19,122 nucleotides of DNA, from the NCBI GenBank assembly GCA_038239195.1, contig JBBSEZ010000169.1, positions 1 through 19,122 on the forward strand, read 5' to 3'. Every line of letters starts with the position of its first letter. Position 1 is the stretch's first letter. Source of the DNA: JBBSEZ01 sp038239195 (lineage in GTDB: Bacteria; Planctomycetota; Planctomycetia; Gemmatales; Gemmataceae). Position numbers and translations under genes: made by a program. A model generated the notes under the pieces. It did not search any database, was not told the origin of the DNA, and saw nothing but the letters and a program-made list of their open reading frames with translations. This document shows, one piece after another, positions 7,779-15,764 of the stretch.

Positions 7779-7898
7779 ATGCCGTTCAGCCTTCCGCTCT
7801 CCCGAGAACTGACCCAAGCGCGCTGGAAGGTCAACACATTCGACAAGGAGAATCGCGAACCTCCGCACGCGACCATCGTTCGTGGGACGGAAAAGTAG
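7779..7898 (+). pseudogene. Short amber-terminated ORF, possibly DUF4160-like
   Basis: This 39-codon frame starts at ATG 7779 after a weak CGAGG and ends at TAG 7896-7898. Its end (REPPHATIVRGTEK) weakly recalls the PPHxHV region of DUF4160-type small proteins. It is in the same frame as the gene starting at 7908, only nine bases on. If the TAG were TGG, the sequence would read ...RGTEKWRINMM... without a break. It may therefore be the 5' end of a longer gene cut by a nonsense mutation, or a decayed toxin-like gene in front of an antitoxin-like gene. DUF4160 and DUF2442 genes are often neighbours, which fits the second view. The identification is weak. Confidence 0.35.
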
Positions 7899-7907
7899 CG
7901 CATCAAC

Positions 7908-8744
7908 ATGATGAAGACCGCCGAGCGCAAGGGCCTCTCGTTGAAGAAGAACATTTTCGTCGTCTCGAAGGGAGCGTTGCCGGGCTTGCCATCCCGCCGA
8001 GGTCGGCTCAGGCCCCTCCGCGGCCGGCCGGCCATCCACAAGGCGATGGCTTCTTTCGAGGCCGAGGCGTGGATTGCCTCGGGCCGGGAAGCTGCTTCGG
8101 ACCTGCTCGCCGAGGCTGCGGAGGCCAAGGTCGCAAAGCGCCGTCTTGGCCGACTTGTCTTTCTGGAGCCTCCGCGACTGGAGGGCCTGGCCCCGGCGAT
8201 GGACTTGTTTCTCTCGGTGGCCTGGACCAATGACCGGAAGCAATGGTTGCCGATGGAGGAGTTGATCGAGGCGTTGAACGTTCCCGACCCACGGGAGCAC
8301 GTGGTGGGTGGCATGGTGGACCTGGACGGAGGCATGCTCACCGTCTACCGGGGCGACTTCAGCCGGCTGACCGTTCCTCTGTCGATCTTCAAGCCGACGG
8401 GCAAGGGCACCGAGATCGACCCGGCAGACTTCGAGGTCATCGACGGGGGGCATGCCGTGCGTTTCGGCGAGTACGAGGCTGCCGCCGACGCGATCTTTTA
8501 CGAGTGCGACCCGGCGTATCGGAAGAGGCTGCGCCTGCGGCTCCAGGCGGAGGAAAAGACGTTCGGCGCGAGCCTCCGCCGACTGCGCGTCCTTCGCGGG
8601 CTGCGGCAAGGCGATTTTTCGCCCCTGCCCGCGAAGACCATCGCCCGCATCGAGCGAGGGGAGGTGGCGAAGCCACGTGACGGGACGCTTGCCCGGATCG
8701 CGGGGAAGCTCGGCGTTGGGCCGGAAGCGATCGAGTCCTACTGA
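7908..8744 (+). CDS. DUF2442-like protein with C-terminal XRE helix-turn-helix
   Basis: This is a DNA-binding regulator resembling antitoxins. From the ATG at 7908 it has 278 residues. Residues about 133-200 fit a DUF2442-like fold (GGMVDLDGGMLTVYRGDF through VRFGEYEAAADAIFYE). Residues about 219-278 form an XRE-type helix-turn-helix (SLRRLRVLRGLRQGDF, KTIARIERGEVAKP, LARIAGKLGV). The region around residues 45-130 is conserved-looking (LGRLVFLEPPRLEGLAP, DRKQWLPMEELIEAL) but not assigned. No Shine-Dalgarno precedes 7908, and the same frame continues upstream past a TAG into the 39-codon ORF, so the native start may be 7779. It probably binds the inverted repeat at 7666-7699 and represses its own operon. 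Confidence 0.7.
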   Translation: MMKTAERKGLSLKKNIFVVSKGALPGLPSRRGRLRPLRGRPAIHKAMASFEAEAWIASGREAASDLLAEAAEAKVAKRRLGRLVFLEPPRLEGLAPAMDLFLSVAWTNDRKQWLPMEELIEALNVPDPREHVVGGMVDLDGGMLTVYRGDFSRLTVPLSIFKPTGKGTEIDPADFEVIDGGHAVRFGEYEAAADAIFYECDPAYRKRLRLRLQAEEKTFGASLRRLRVLRGLRQGDFSPLPAKTIARIERGEVAKPRDGTLARIAGKLGVGPEAIESY

Positions 8745-8776
8745 CAAGGTTTCCGCCCCCTGGATCAGGGGCGCCT

Positions 8777-8802
8777 GAGGTTCTGGTGCAACCGCCAACC
8801 TC
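8777..8802. terminator. Possible hairpin between convergent genes
   Basis: GAGGTT (8777-8782) pairs with AACCTC (8797-8802), with a further inner GGT/ACC pairing. A second small hairpin, CCCCTG-GAT-CAGGGG, sits at 8757-8771. Both lie in the 79-base gap between the convergent XRE-type gene and the DUF3037 gene, where a bidirectional terminator would be expected. Neither has a clear T-run, so the call is tentative. Confidence 0.3.
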
Positions 8803-8823
8803 GTCCGGCGAAAGAGGCCCATG

Positions 8824-9657
8824 TCACAAGGCCTCATCCTGACAAACAACCGGCTGGCCCGTCGTGCGAATGACTTCCAGAAGCTGGTCGAGTTGGTCGA
8901 GGCGATACGGCTCCACGTTGTTCTTGACGAGCACTTCGCCCACCGCCCGGGCGACTTCCTGCTGTTCCTCTCCAAATTGACCAACCACGATAAGCCGGAG
9001 CTCGCCCAACGCCGGGTCGGGCGGGGCGCCCTACAGAAGGTCCCCCTCCACGGCAAAGCAGCCCGCTCGCGCCAGGATCGCGGACGGTGCCAGGTTGCGG
9101 AACCGGGCCGGCTGAATAAGGTTGAAGCGGCCGTTTTTGAGCCCGTAGGGGACGGTCACGCGCATGTCGAAGGCCGGGAGCGTAACCGTCACGTTTCGGC
9201 GCACGAGAGGCGCCAGCGCCCGGGCGCTCGAGGCTCGTTCCAGGGCGCTTTTCCGGGGGGCCTCATCCCCGTGGGCCCGACCGCCGACCAGCCGATCAAA
9301 AAGGCGGTTCAACTCGGCTTCGGGAGCATCGACGGGGACCACCATCATTCGGAAGGGAGTCAAGCGCATCGCGTTGACGCGCGTGGCGGCGAACTGCTCC
9401 AGGGCGGCCAACGTTGTGAACTGGTCCCGGTCGATCATCAGCCGGCGCTGGATCGACAGTTTGGTGCTATGCAGCCGTTCCCGATCGAGGCCCTTGCTCC
9501 CGAAGAAGCGGCGGATGCGGCCGTCGCCCCTGGCCGTGCGAACTCCGAGGTAGTGCAGTTCCTGGCAGAACAAGACCACGCCAACGTTGGCGGCCTCCAG
9601 GCGCGACGGATCGGGACAGTATTGAACGATGGAGTAATGTCCTGTGGCGGTATTCAT
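8824..9657 (-). pseudogene. DUF3037 family protein, interrupted by an in-frame amber codon
   Basis: The ATG at 9657 opens a 208-residue frame that ends at TAG (9033-9031). The same frame then continues open, with clear codon bias and protein-like sequence (GELRLIVVGQFGEEQQ, YRLDQLDQLLEVI), for 68 more codons to TGA at 8826-8824. The N-terminus carries the DUF3037 signature: SIVQYCPDPSRL and NVGVVLF (residues 9-30). The restored length of about 277 residues is plausible for planctomycete members of this family. The TAG is most simply a mutated tyrosine, glutamine or tryptophan codon; the tail would otherwise need an unsupported TTG start at 9009. The function of DUF3037 is unknown. It commonly sits beside HipA-like kinases, and here its ATG overlaps the stop of a HipA-like fragment (ATGA). 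Truncation may leave the protein partly functional. Confidence 0.7.
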
Positions 9658-10022
9658 GGCTGTGGCTCCTCGCCTGGCTCATCGGACAACAACGGGCGTG
9701 GGCGCTCGCGAAGGAACGTCTCTCGAATGTAGCCGGCCCGCTGACAGAGGAAGTCGCACCACGCCTCCTGAACGCGCTCGCTCACGTCCCATGCCCTCGG
9801 GACCGTCCGAACCAAGGACTGCACCTCGGTCCGCTGGATGGCCTCGACTTCCTGCACGATTCGCAACGCCTTCTTGACGACAAGCAAGAAGGATACAATC
9901 TCGTGAGCCAGGCCCTTCGCGACGTGCCGAGCGAGGAACGGCAAGGGAGCAGGAGAGTGCGCGTCACCTCCTTCAAGGCGCTCCCCTCCTCGCCGTCCGG
10001 CCAACGGCTCGGCGCTCTTAGG
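9654..10022 (-). pseudogene. HipA-like kinase, C-terminal fragment
   Basis: Only about 100-116 residues are present. The C-terminal stretch (VQSLVRTVPRAWDVSERVQE, followed by a W-x-D-F-L-x-x-R segment) resembles the end of the HipA-like proteins encoded next to DUF3037 genes. The kinase core with its ATP-binding and catalytic loops is absent: the frame is open only back to a TAA at 10025-10023, with a TTG at 10004 and no good Shine-Dalgarno or ATG. Third-position GC is high along the fragment, so it was coding until recently. The stop overlaps the DUF3037 ATG as ATGA, showing the former operon order. The loss of the 5' part coincides with the start of the opposite-strand DUF4365 module, so the boundary may be a recombination junction. 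It could alternatively be an unrelated small protein. Confidence 0.4.
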
Positions 10023-10045
10023 TTACAATAACGGGGACGCCACCG

Positions 10046-10579
10046 ATGGCGCTGTCGGACAACGACGTCAAGAGCGAGCTCAGCTACGCCTACCTGCACG
10101 CCGTGGCGGCCCGTGCGGCCCTCAGTTGCGAGGTCACCAGTCGCCACAGCGACGCAGCCGGGGTCGATGCGGTGTTGCGTGCCCGCGGCCTCCCAAGGCC
10201 TCCGGCTCGCTACTCGGAGTTAACGGTGGAAGTTCAGCTCAAAGCGACGAGCGAGCCGCTGGCGGAGCAGGGCGGTCGCCATTCGTTCTGGCTCAAGCGG
10301 GAGCATTACGACAAGCTCCGTTCGACGGTGGTCCGGCCGCCGCGCATTCTGGTCGTGCTGCTGCTTCCGGCCAACCCGCAGGACTGGCTGACGGTGACCG
10401 AGGCGGAACTCGTGGCCAGGCGGTGTGCGTACTGGGTCAGTCTTTTCGGCGCTCCGCCCAGTGCCAACACGTCCGGGCAAACCGTGTATCTTCCTCGGGC
10501 TAACCTCTTCACGGTGGAAGCGCTGCGCGGCCTGGTGGAGAAGCTCGCCCGGGAGGAGGACATTCCCTATGTCGTCTAA
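10046..10579 (+). CDS. DUF4365 domain protein (PD-(D/E)XK nuclease-like)
   Basis: This 177-residue protein has the DUF4365 layout: an N-terminal helix, then a GVDAVL strand with D41 (D36 just before), then the strand VEVQLKAT with E62, Q64 and K66. This fits the D...(E/Q)xK metal-binding core of restriction-endonuclease-like folds. HSFWLKREHYDKLR and PPRILVVLLLP, followed by W, are the usual downstream DUF4365 segments. Family members are uncharacterised, but the fold suggests a nuclease or nucleic-acid-binding role. The stop lies 11 bases inside the next gene, so the two form a tightly coupled pair. A possible -10 box TACAAT (10024-10029) lies upstream, but no good -35 box was seen. Start at ATG 10046; the Shine-Dalgarno is weak. 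Confidence 0.7.
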   Translation: MALSDNDVKSELSYAYLHAVAARAALSCEVTSRHSDAAGVDAVLRARGLPRPPARYSELTVEVQLKATSEPLAEQGGRHSFWLKREHYDKLRSTVVRPPRILVVLLLPANPQDWLTVTEAELVARRCAYWVSLFGAPPSANTSGQTVYLPRANLFTVEALRGLVEKLAREEDIPYVV

Positions 10580-11396
10580 CCACTTGTCGCCGGACCTGCT
10601 CGCCCGGGTTGACCCGGGCTTCGTTGCGCGGTGGGCGGAGGCGTCCGGGTGGGCGCCTGTGCCGGCCGGGAAATGGCCCATCCGGCTGTTCAACCACCCC
10701 ACCGATCCCAGCACCCAGTTACTCATCCCCCTTGGGGGGCCTCCCGATGACAGTTTTTGCCGCATGATGGCGGACGTGGTTGTTCGGCTCGCTCAGAAGG
10801 ATGATCGGCCGCCTGTGGAGGTACTGCACGACCTGCTGCTGCCGGGGTGCGACGTCCTCCGCTTCCGCGTGGCGGAGCCGGGCCACTGGCATGGCTCTTT
10901 GCTCCTCGACCAGGCGGTTGGCTTGCTCCAGGCTGTGCGCCAGGTACTTCGGGCGGCCTGCCAACTGGTGCCAGCGAGCCCCGACTTGCCCGCGGCCACC
11001 CAGCAGTTCTTGCAAACGTGTCGCCTGGGACAACCGGAAGGGGAGGGGCTTACTTTCGTCGTAGGCTGTCCGTTGGGCCTCGCCCCTCCAGGGGCCTCGC
11101 CCCCGACGCCGTTCGCACGCGAGGCGATTGCTCAGCTCATGGGAGCTCTCGCCCACGGGGCCCAGACGGATGGTTTTTCTGGCGTCAATGGTTCGCCGCT
11201 GCCGGATTGTCCGGGCCTCGGAGAGGTCTTGCTTGGGCTGCGCCTCCCCGGCGAGCCCGGGAACTTGAAGATCACGGTAACGTGGTCTCCCGACCTGCCG
11301 CCACCGGAAGCGCCCGCGCAGGCTCAGTTCGGGCCGGAGGACCTCGCGGCCCTCGAAGGCGTGGTGCGGCGCCGGCATGCTCTGGCCGCGCCTTGA
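10569..11396 (+). CDS. Uncharacterised partner of the DUF4365 protein
   Basis: This 275-residue protein starts at ATG 10569, 11 bases before the DUF4365 stop, so its translation is probably coupled. I do not recognise a named family. It contains a compact globular N-terminal half with conserved-looking stretches (FVARWAEASGWAPVP, LLIPLGGPPDDSFCRMMADV) and a block around residues 85-130 with a DVLRFRV strand followed by a hydrophobic helix, LLLDQAVGLLQAVRQVLRAA. The C-terminal half is proline-rich and ends in a short helix. There is no signal peptide or membrane segment, so it is probably cytoplasmic. The strict overlap suggests a stoichiometric complex or regulator for the nuclease-like protein; this is inference. 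Confidence 0.7.
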   Translation: MSSNHLSPDLLARVDPGFVARWAEASGWAPVPAGKWPIRLFNHPTDPSTQLLIPLGGPPDDSFCRMMADVVVRLAQKDDRPPVEVLHDLLLPGCDVLRFRVAEPGHWHGSLLLDQAVGLLQAVRQVLRAACQLVPASPDLPAATQQFLQTCRLGQPEGEGLTFVVGCPLGLAPPGASPPTPFAREAIAQLMGALAHGAQTDGFSGVNGSPLPDCPGLGEVLLGLRLPGEPGNLKITVTWSPDLPPPEAPAQAQFGPEDLAALEGVVRRRHALAAP

Positions 11397-11469
11397 GATA
11401 AACGGGAGGCACAAAGGCGGAAGATCGTTGTGCCTACGTTCGCGAGACTCGATCGAGGAGAAAGAAATA

Positions 11470-11503
11470 GAGCCGGCGGCAATCCCCTCGATGCCGCCGG
11501 CTC
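11470..11503. terminator. Strong hairpin between convergent genes
   Basis: GAGCCGGCGGCA (11470-11481) and TGCCGCCGGCTC (11492-11503) form a perfect 12-bp stem with a 10-base loop. On the minus strand it is followed by TATTTCTTTCTCC, a fair T-rich tail, so it probably terminates the 1303-residue gene. On the plus strand it follows the DUF4365 partner by about 75 bases. The whole 11397-11667 gap otherwise shows no gene. Confidence 0.6.
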
Positions 11504-11667
11504 ACAAGGTCCTCTTCTTCTCCCCAAAGTCGAGGACACAAGTAACCTAGATCACGCCGCGCGCGAATGCAAACGCCCGGCGCGCCGCGCGCGCCCTTTT
11601 TCCAAGGTATTGTCCTGCCTGAATTTGCCGCGACCCAAAAGACGCGCGGGGCGCGAATTTTCAGCCC

Positions 11668-14600
11668 TCACCTCGGCAGCGCCGGCCGGTCCCACTCGCG
11701 CAACTGCCGCTGCACCTCCTCGTGGGTCAGCACGTGGCGCGGCACGCGGAAGAAGCCCTCCGCCAGGGTCGCGACGGTCGTCTGCGTGGCGTGGACGCGG
11801 TGGGCCTCCGCCTCCAGGCGGCGCAGCCAGGCGGGCACGTCCAGGCCCACGCCCGTCGGCGTCGCCGTGTAGGTCGCCAGCTCGCTCAGCAGGCGCGCGA
11901 ACGAGGGGCGCTCCCCCTCCTGGCGGGCCTCGCGCATGCACGGCTCGATCAGCGCGCACAGGCGGTCCAGCGCCAGCGGCTTGACGAAGCGCTCGTTGAG
12001 CCGATCGCTTACCGTGCCCAGGCGCACCCCGTGGGCGCGCTCGAGCTGGGCGAGCTGGGCGAGGTGTCGGCCGGCCAGCTCGCGCGTGAACTGCGTCAGC
12101 GAGCGCTCCCAGCGCACGGCCGTGCCGTCCCGGCCGCGCCGCGCCAGCACCTCGTGGGCCAGGATCAACGGGCGAAACTGCCAGGCGTGCCGCTCGTAGG
12201 CCGCCTTGAGGCGCAGGAAGTCGAGGAAGACGTGAAGGTTTTCCCCGTAGTCCGATTGCGTCGTCGTCGTGTTGTAGTCCTTGTACTCCTCGTAGTTCTC
12301 CACCACCGCTTGCAAAACCATCTCCAGCCAGCGCACCGCGTCCTCGCGGCGCACGCTCCGCCCCAGGTCGTCGAGCAGGCGCACCGGTCGCAGCGGGTCG
12401 GCGTTGTCGCGCAAGTAATCCAGGTAACTGCTGACGCCGCGGTGCAGGATGCCGCGCAGGTTGCCCAGGGTCATGAAGCGCGTGTGGAACAGGTCGCTGC
12501 CGTAGCGCTGCACGAAGTTCTGTAGCGCCTTCCACTCCGAATCGGACGCGACGCCCTCCAGCACCGAGAGCTGGAGCGTTCGGCTGTGCTCGATCCACAG
12601 GGCGAGGAACGGGCCCGTCAGGCGCTCCAGGCTATCGACCAGCGCGGCGTCGCCGGCCTGCTCGGCCGGCCACTCGGCGGCGGAGTGGACCACGCACTCC
12701 ACCCCCGCTTGATAGGCCGACTGGAAGAAGTGGTTGAACTCGGTGACGGCCTTTTTTCCCGGAACGTCCGGGCGCGCCGACTCCATCGCCCGCGCCGCGC
12801 GCAGCAGGTCGTAGGTCTCGCGCAAAAGCCCCAGGCGCGGCAGATTGGCCAGCAAGGCGCGCAAGACCGTCTGGGCCAGGCGCACGCGCAGGATGGCGCG
12901 CGGCGTGCCGCCCTCGGTGAGGGGGGTGAAGAGCAACGGCTCGGCCTGGAAGTGCTCCACGAACGGCGTCAGCGCCAGCCGGGCCGCGCTCGCGTCGCCC
13001 GCGAACAGCGCGCGCTCCAGCCGGATGGCGGCGGGCTCCCAGGCCGGGGCGTCGGCGTCATCGCCCTCCGCCACCAGCGCCCCGCGCAGGGCGCCGACGG
13101 CGAGCGAGGTGTCGAGGCAGGTGCCGATGGCCGCGTGCAGGAGCTGTTCCTTCAACACCCGGCGCCGGTCGTATTCTACAAGCGAGTCGTAGTCGCCCAG
13201 GGGGCCTGGCAGTTGATGGGCGTGGATGGCGTCGAGCAGGGCGAGCAGCCGTTGCTGGTTGTAGCGGGCCGTGCTCAGCCACTCGCCCAGGGCGGCCTTG
13301 TCCCCCTGCCCCGCCAAAAAGCGCGACGCGATCTGCCACAGGCGCGCCACCGTGGACAGGAAGCGCAGCCGCTTCTCCAGGCGCTCGCCCTCGTGTTCCA
13401 GGTCGAATTCCTCGTCCGCGCTTCCCGGGCCGGTCGGCGTGCCCAGGGCGTCGTCGTCGTTGGCGGTGCTGTCCTGGTAGGTCATCTCCTCGTAGGCGGC
13501 GCCGTACAGCTTCTCCGTATCTTCCTCGGGCATGGGGAGGAGGTCGAGGGCAGGCACCTGCCAGTAGTCCTCGGCGTTGGCCTCCAGCGCCGCGAGCAGG
13601 CGCCGGACCAACTCGCGGCGCGGCGGGTCGCCGAGCTCTTTCGCGGCGGTCAGGCTGAGCATCCAGCGCAGGGCGAGGTTGTGAAACGAGTGGGGCCCGT
13701 CTTCGAGAGGGACCTGTTCGGCCTGTCCCAGCCAGGCGGCCAGCAAGCCCAGCCCGGCGCGATAGTCGCCCTTGCGCAAGAGCGCCTCGACGACCAGGGC
13801 GAAGGCCTTGGGCGAGTGGAAGCTGTCGAGCCGGTCTCTCCAGAAGCCCAGGTCGGCCGCCTTCTCGCCCTGTTCGTGCCAGCTCGCCAGCGCCGCCGCC
13901 ACGCTGCGGGCCGAGGCCGCCGCCTCGTCGCCCTGGAGGCGGCGCACGTCGCTCACCTCGGACGTGGCGAACGGGCCCCACCACGCCGCCAGGCGCTCGA
14001 CGCCGGCCTGGAGCTGGCGCACGAGGTCGTTGTCGCCGACGGCGGCCGATTCGCTCATCAGGCGGGCGTAGAGGTGGAACGTCTGTTCGACCATCTGCAG
14101 CAGTTCGTCGAGGCGGGGGTCGCGGATGGCGTCTTCGCGGGCGGGGGAGAGCGGGAAGAGGCCCTGGAAGCCGAGGACGTTCCACGGATCGGCGAAGGCG
14201 CCGCAGTCGATGCCGCGCAGCAAGAGCTCCTCGACCTCGGCGAGGCGCGCGGCGGCGGGGCGCAACTTGCCCTGCTCGGCCTCGACCTGGCCCGAGGCGA
14301 TGCGGCCGAGGACCTCGCTGAGCAGGCGCACGGAGGTCGTCTGGATGCGCGCCGCCTCGCGCCGGCTCTCCTCGGGGTAGCTCATCTCGGCGAACAGCAG
14401 CGCCAGGTGGCGCTGCTGCATCTGGGTGGCGCGGTGGCGCGCCAGGTAGGCGTTGAGGTGCTGGCGCGCCCCGCCAAAGGGTTGGCGCGCTCCGCCTTGC
14501 TGTTCCTTCTCGAGTCGAGCGGCGTGGGCGCCTCCCAGCTTCTCGAGGAGTTGGTTGTAAAAGGCGTCGCGGTAGCGCGCGATGCGCGGCAACAGGGTGG

Positions 14601-15579
14601 CGAGGGTGGTGGCGGAGTCGTGCGTGGCGGGGCCGGCCCCGCTGACGCCGGCGGCCATGAGGGTGGTGCCCGCGAGCACGGCGGCGGCCTCGAACAGGCG
14701 CTCCTCGGCGGTGCCGGCGCCGGGCGCCTGCACGCGCTCGAGCAGGGCGTCGAGGGCGATCTTGCGGCAGACGTAGCGGCGGTAGCGGCCCTGGTTGTCG
14801 AGGTGCTGGGGGCCCCACTCGCCGAAGACGTAGTTGGGCCGGCGGTTGACCGGATGGCCGTGGTCGTAGGCGCGCAGGTCGAGGGCGAGCTCGTCGAGCA
14901 GGTCGAGGCTGAAGGAGGCCTCGAAGAGCAGGCCCGGATCGGTGTTGCCGAGGATGTCGAGGGCCTGGCGGAGAAGGTCGTGGTAGGGGCCATAAGCGAC
15001 GCCGGCGCCGCGCAGGTAGAGGGGCAGCGGGCGGTGGCGCTCGTGAGGGTAGGCCTCGCCTTGCGGCCGGGTTTCGAGGAGGGCGACGGGCCGATGGCCG
15101 ACAAAGTCGTTGAGCTGGGCCAGTAGCGCGGCCGTGAGGGAAGGAGGGGGGGAGGCGCCGGCGCTTCCTTCCGCGCTCCACCAGCCGACGACCTCTCCGG
15201 CGTGAGCGAGGACGCCCTCGAAGACGCGTACCAGGAAGAAGGGGCCGAAGACGTCCTCGTCGGGCAGGTGCGCGAGGAGATCGGCATGGTAGTGGCGGTA
15301 GGCGGGCAGTAGCGCGGCGGTGAAGCCGAGCACGGCGCCGGCCTGGGAGACGTCCTTGAAGGCGGAGCTCCCGGAGTGGTGGAGCCTGTCGAGGTGGGCG
15401 GCGAGGCCTTCGAGGAGGGCCTCCCAGGGCCGTGGCTCGCCGGCGCGCGCGTAGTGGGCAAAGGCGTCGTTGAGCAGTTTCTGCCAGCGCGGGTCGGGCC
15501 TGCCGTCGGAGAAGTTCAGGTAGCCGAGAAGGCCCGAGGTGGAGGCGACCTGTTCGAGTTGTGCGTGACGTTGCTCCAC
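11668..15579 (-). CDS. Large uncharacterised protein (1303 aa)
   Basis: This is a single open frame from a GTG at 15579, supported by GGGGGAGG about six bases upstream, to a TGA at 11670-11668. I recognise no named domain. The sequence is almost entirely amphipathic helix with many L-x-x-L-L and A-x-x-L-L patterns, suggesting an alpha-solenoid-like architecture, though no regular TPR or HEAT period is obvious by eye. Residues about 683-735 are an acidic, low-complexity linker (EEDTEKLYGAAYEEM through DEEFDLEHEGERLEKR). Residues about 1092-1110 are tyrosine- and threonine-rich (NYEEYKDYNTTTTQSDYGE). There is no signal peptide or transmembrane segment. The gene appears monocistronic, flanked by hairpins on both sides. 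Long frames on the opposite strand inside it are shadows. Confidence 0.85.
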   Translation of the reverse strand: MEQRHAQLEQVASTSGLLGYLNFSDGRPDPRWQKLLNDAFAHYARAGEPRPWEALLEGLAAHLDRLHHSGSSAFKDVSQAGAVLGFTAALLPAYRHYHADLLAHLPDEDVFGPFFLVRVFEGVLAHAGEVVGWWSAEGSAGASPPPSLTAALLAQLNDFVGHRPVALLETRPQGEAYPHERHRPLPLYLRGAGVAYGPYHDLLRQALDILGNTDPGLLFEASFSLDLLDELALDLRAYDHGHPVNRRPNYVFGEWGPQHLDNQGRYRRYVCRKIALDALLERVQAPGAGTAEERLFEAAAVLAGTTLMAAGVSGAGPATHDSATTLATLLPRIARYRDAFYNQLLEKLGGAHAARLEKEQQGGARQPFGGARQHLNAYLARHRATQMQQRHLALLFAEMSYPEESRREAARIQTTSVRLLSEVLGRIASGQVEAEQGKLRPAAARLAEVEELLLRGIDCGAFADPWNVLGFQGLFPLSPAREDAIRDPRLDELLQMVEQTFHLYARLMSESAAVGDNDLVRQLQAGVERLAAWWGPFATSEVSDVRRLQGDEAAASARSVAAALASWHEQGEKAADLGFWRDRLDSFHSPKAFALVVEALLRKGDYRAGLGLLAAWLGQAEQVPLEDGPHSFHNLALRWMLSLTAAKELGDPPRRELVRRLLAALEANAEDYWQVPALDLLPMPEEDTEKLYGAAYEEMTYQDSTANDDDALGTPTGPGSADEEFDLEHEGERLEKRLRFLSTVARLWQIASRFLAGQGDKAALGEWLSTARYNQQRLLALLDAIHAHQLPGPLGDYDSLVEYDRRRVLKEQLLHAAIGTCLDTSLAVGALRGALVAEGDDADAPAWEPAAIRLERALFAGDASAARLALTPFVEHFQAEPLLFTPLTEGGTPRAILRVRLAQTVLRALLANLPRLGLLRETYDLLRAARAMESARPDVPGKKAVTEFNHFFQSAYQAGVECVVHSAAEWPAEQAGDAALVDSLERLTGPFLALWIEHSRTLQLSVLEGVASDSEWKALQNFVQRYGSDLFHTRFMTLGNLRGILHRGVSSYLDYLRDNADPLRPVRLLDDLGRSVRREDAVRWLEMVLQAVVENYEEYKDYNTTTTQSDYGENLHVFLDFLRLKAAYERHAWQFRPLILAHEVLARRGRDGTAVRWERSLTQFTRELAGRHLAQLAQLERAHGVRLGTVSDRLNERFVKPLALDRLCALIEPCMREARQEGERPSFARLLSELATYTATPTGVGLDVPAWLRRLEAEAHRVHATQTTVATLAEGFFRVPRHVLTHEEVQRQLREWDRPALPR

Positions 15580-15704
15580 CGCTGGCCTCCCCCTTCATCC
15601 TTTCGTGATGCTCCCTCATGAAGCATAACGGCGCCGGGGGCGGATCGCTACTGCGCAGCGGGCGCCGGTCGTGGGGCAAGGCGAGCGGCCGGACTTGGTT
15701 TGCT

Positions 15705-15730
15705 GTAGGACGGCTCAGGAGCCGTCCTAC
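15705..15730. terminator. Perfect 12-bp hairpin, terminator or REP-like unit
   Basis: GTAGGACGGCTC (15705-15716) and GAGCCGTCCTAC (15719-15730) form a near-perfect palindrome with a 2-4 base loop. It lies 34 bases after the stop of the aldolase-fold gene, so it may end the BRCT/aldolase operon. It lacks a T-run on either side, and its composition resembles a repeated intergenic palindrome (REP-like). Only one copy is seen in the window. Confidence 0.5.
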
Positions 15731-15764
15731 GGGTGTGTTTGTTCCTGCCGCTCGCTCAAGCGGT

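Noticed and set aside
7707..9056. A 449-codon minus-strand frame
   Set aside because: It is antisense to the XRE/DUF2442 gene and out of frame with DUF3037; the competing frames carry recognisable motifs and correct codon bias.
12586..15126. An 846-codon plus-strand frame, and an 873-codon minus-strand frame at 13058-15679
   Set aside because: Low-complexity composition without protein-like pattern, opposite or out of frame to the well-supported 1303-residue gene.
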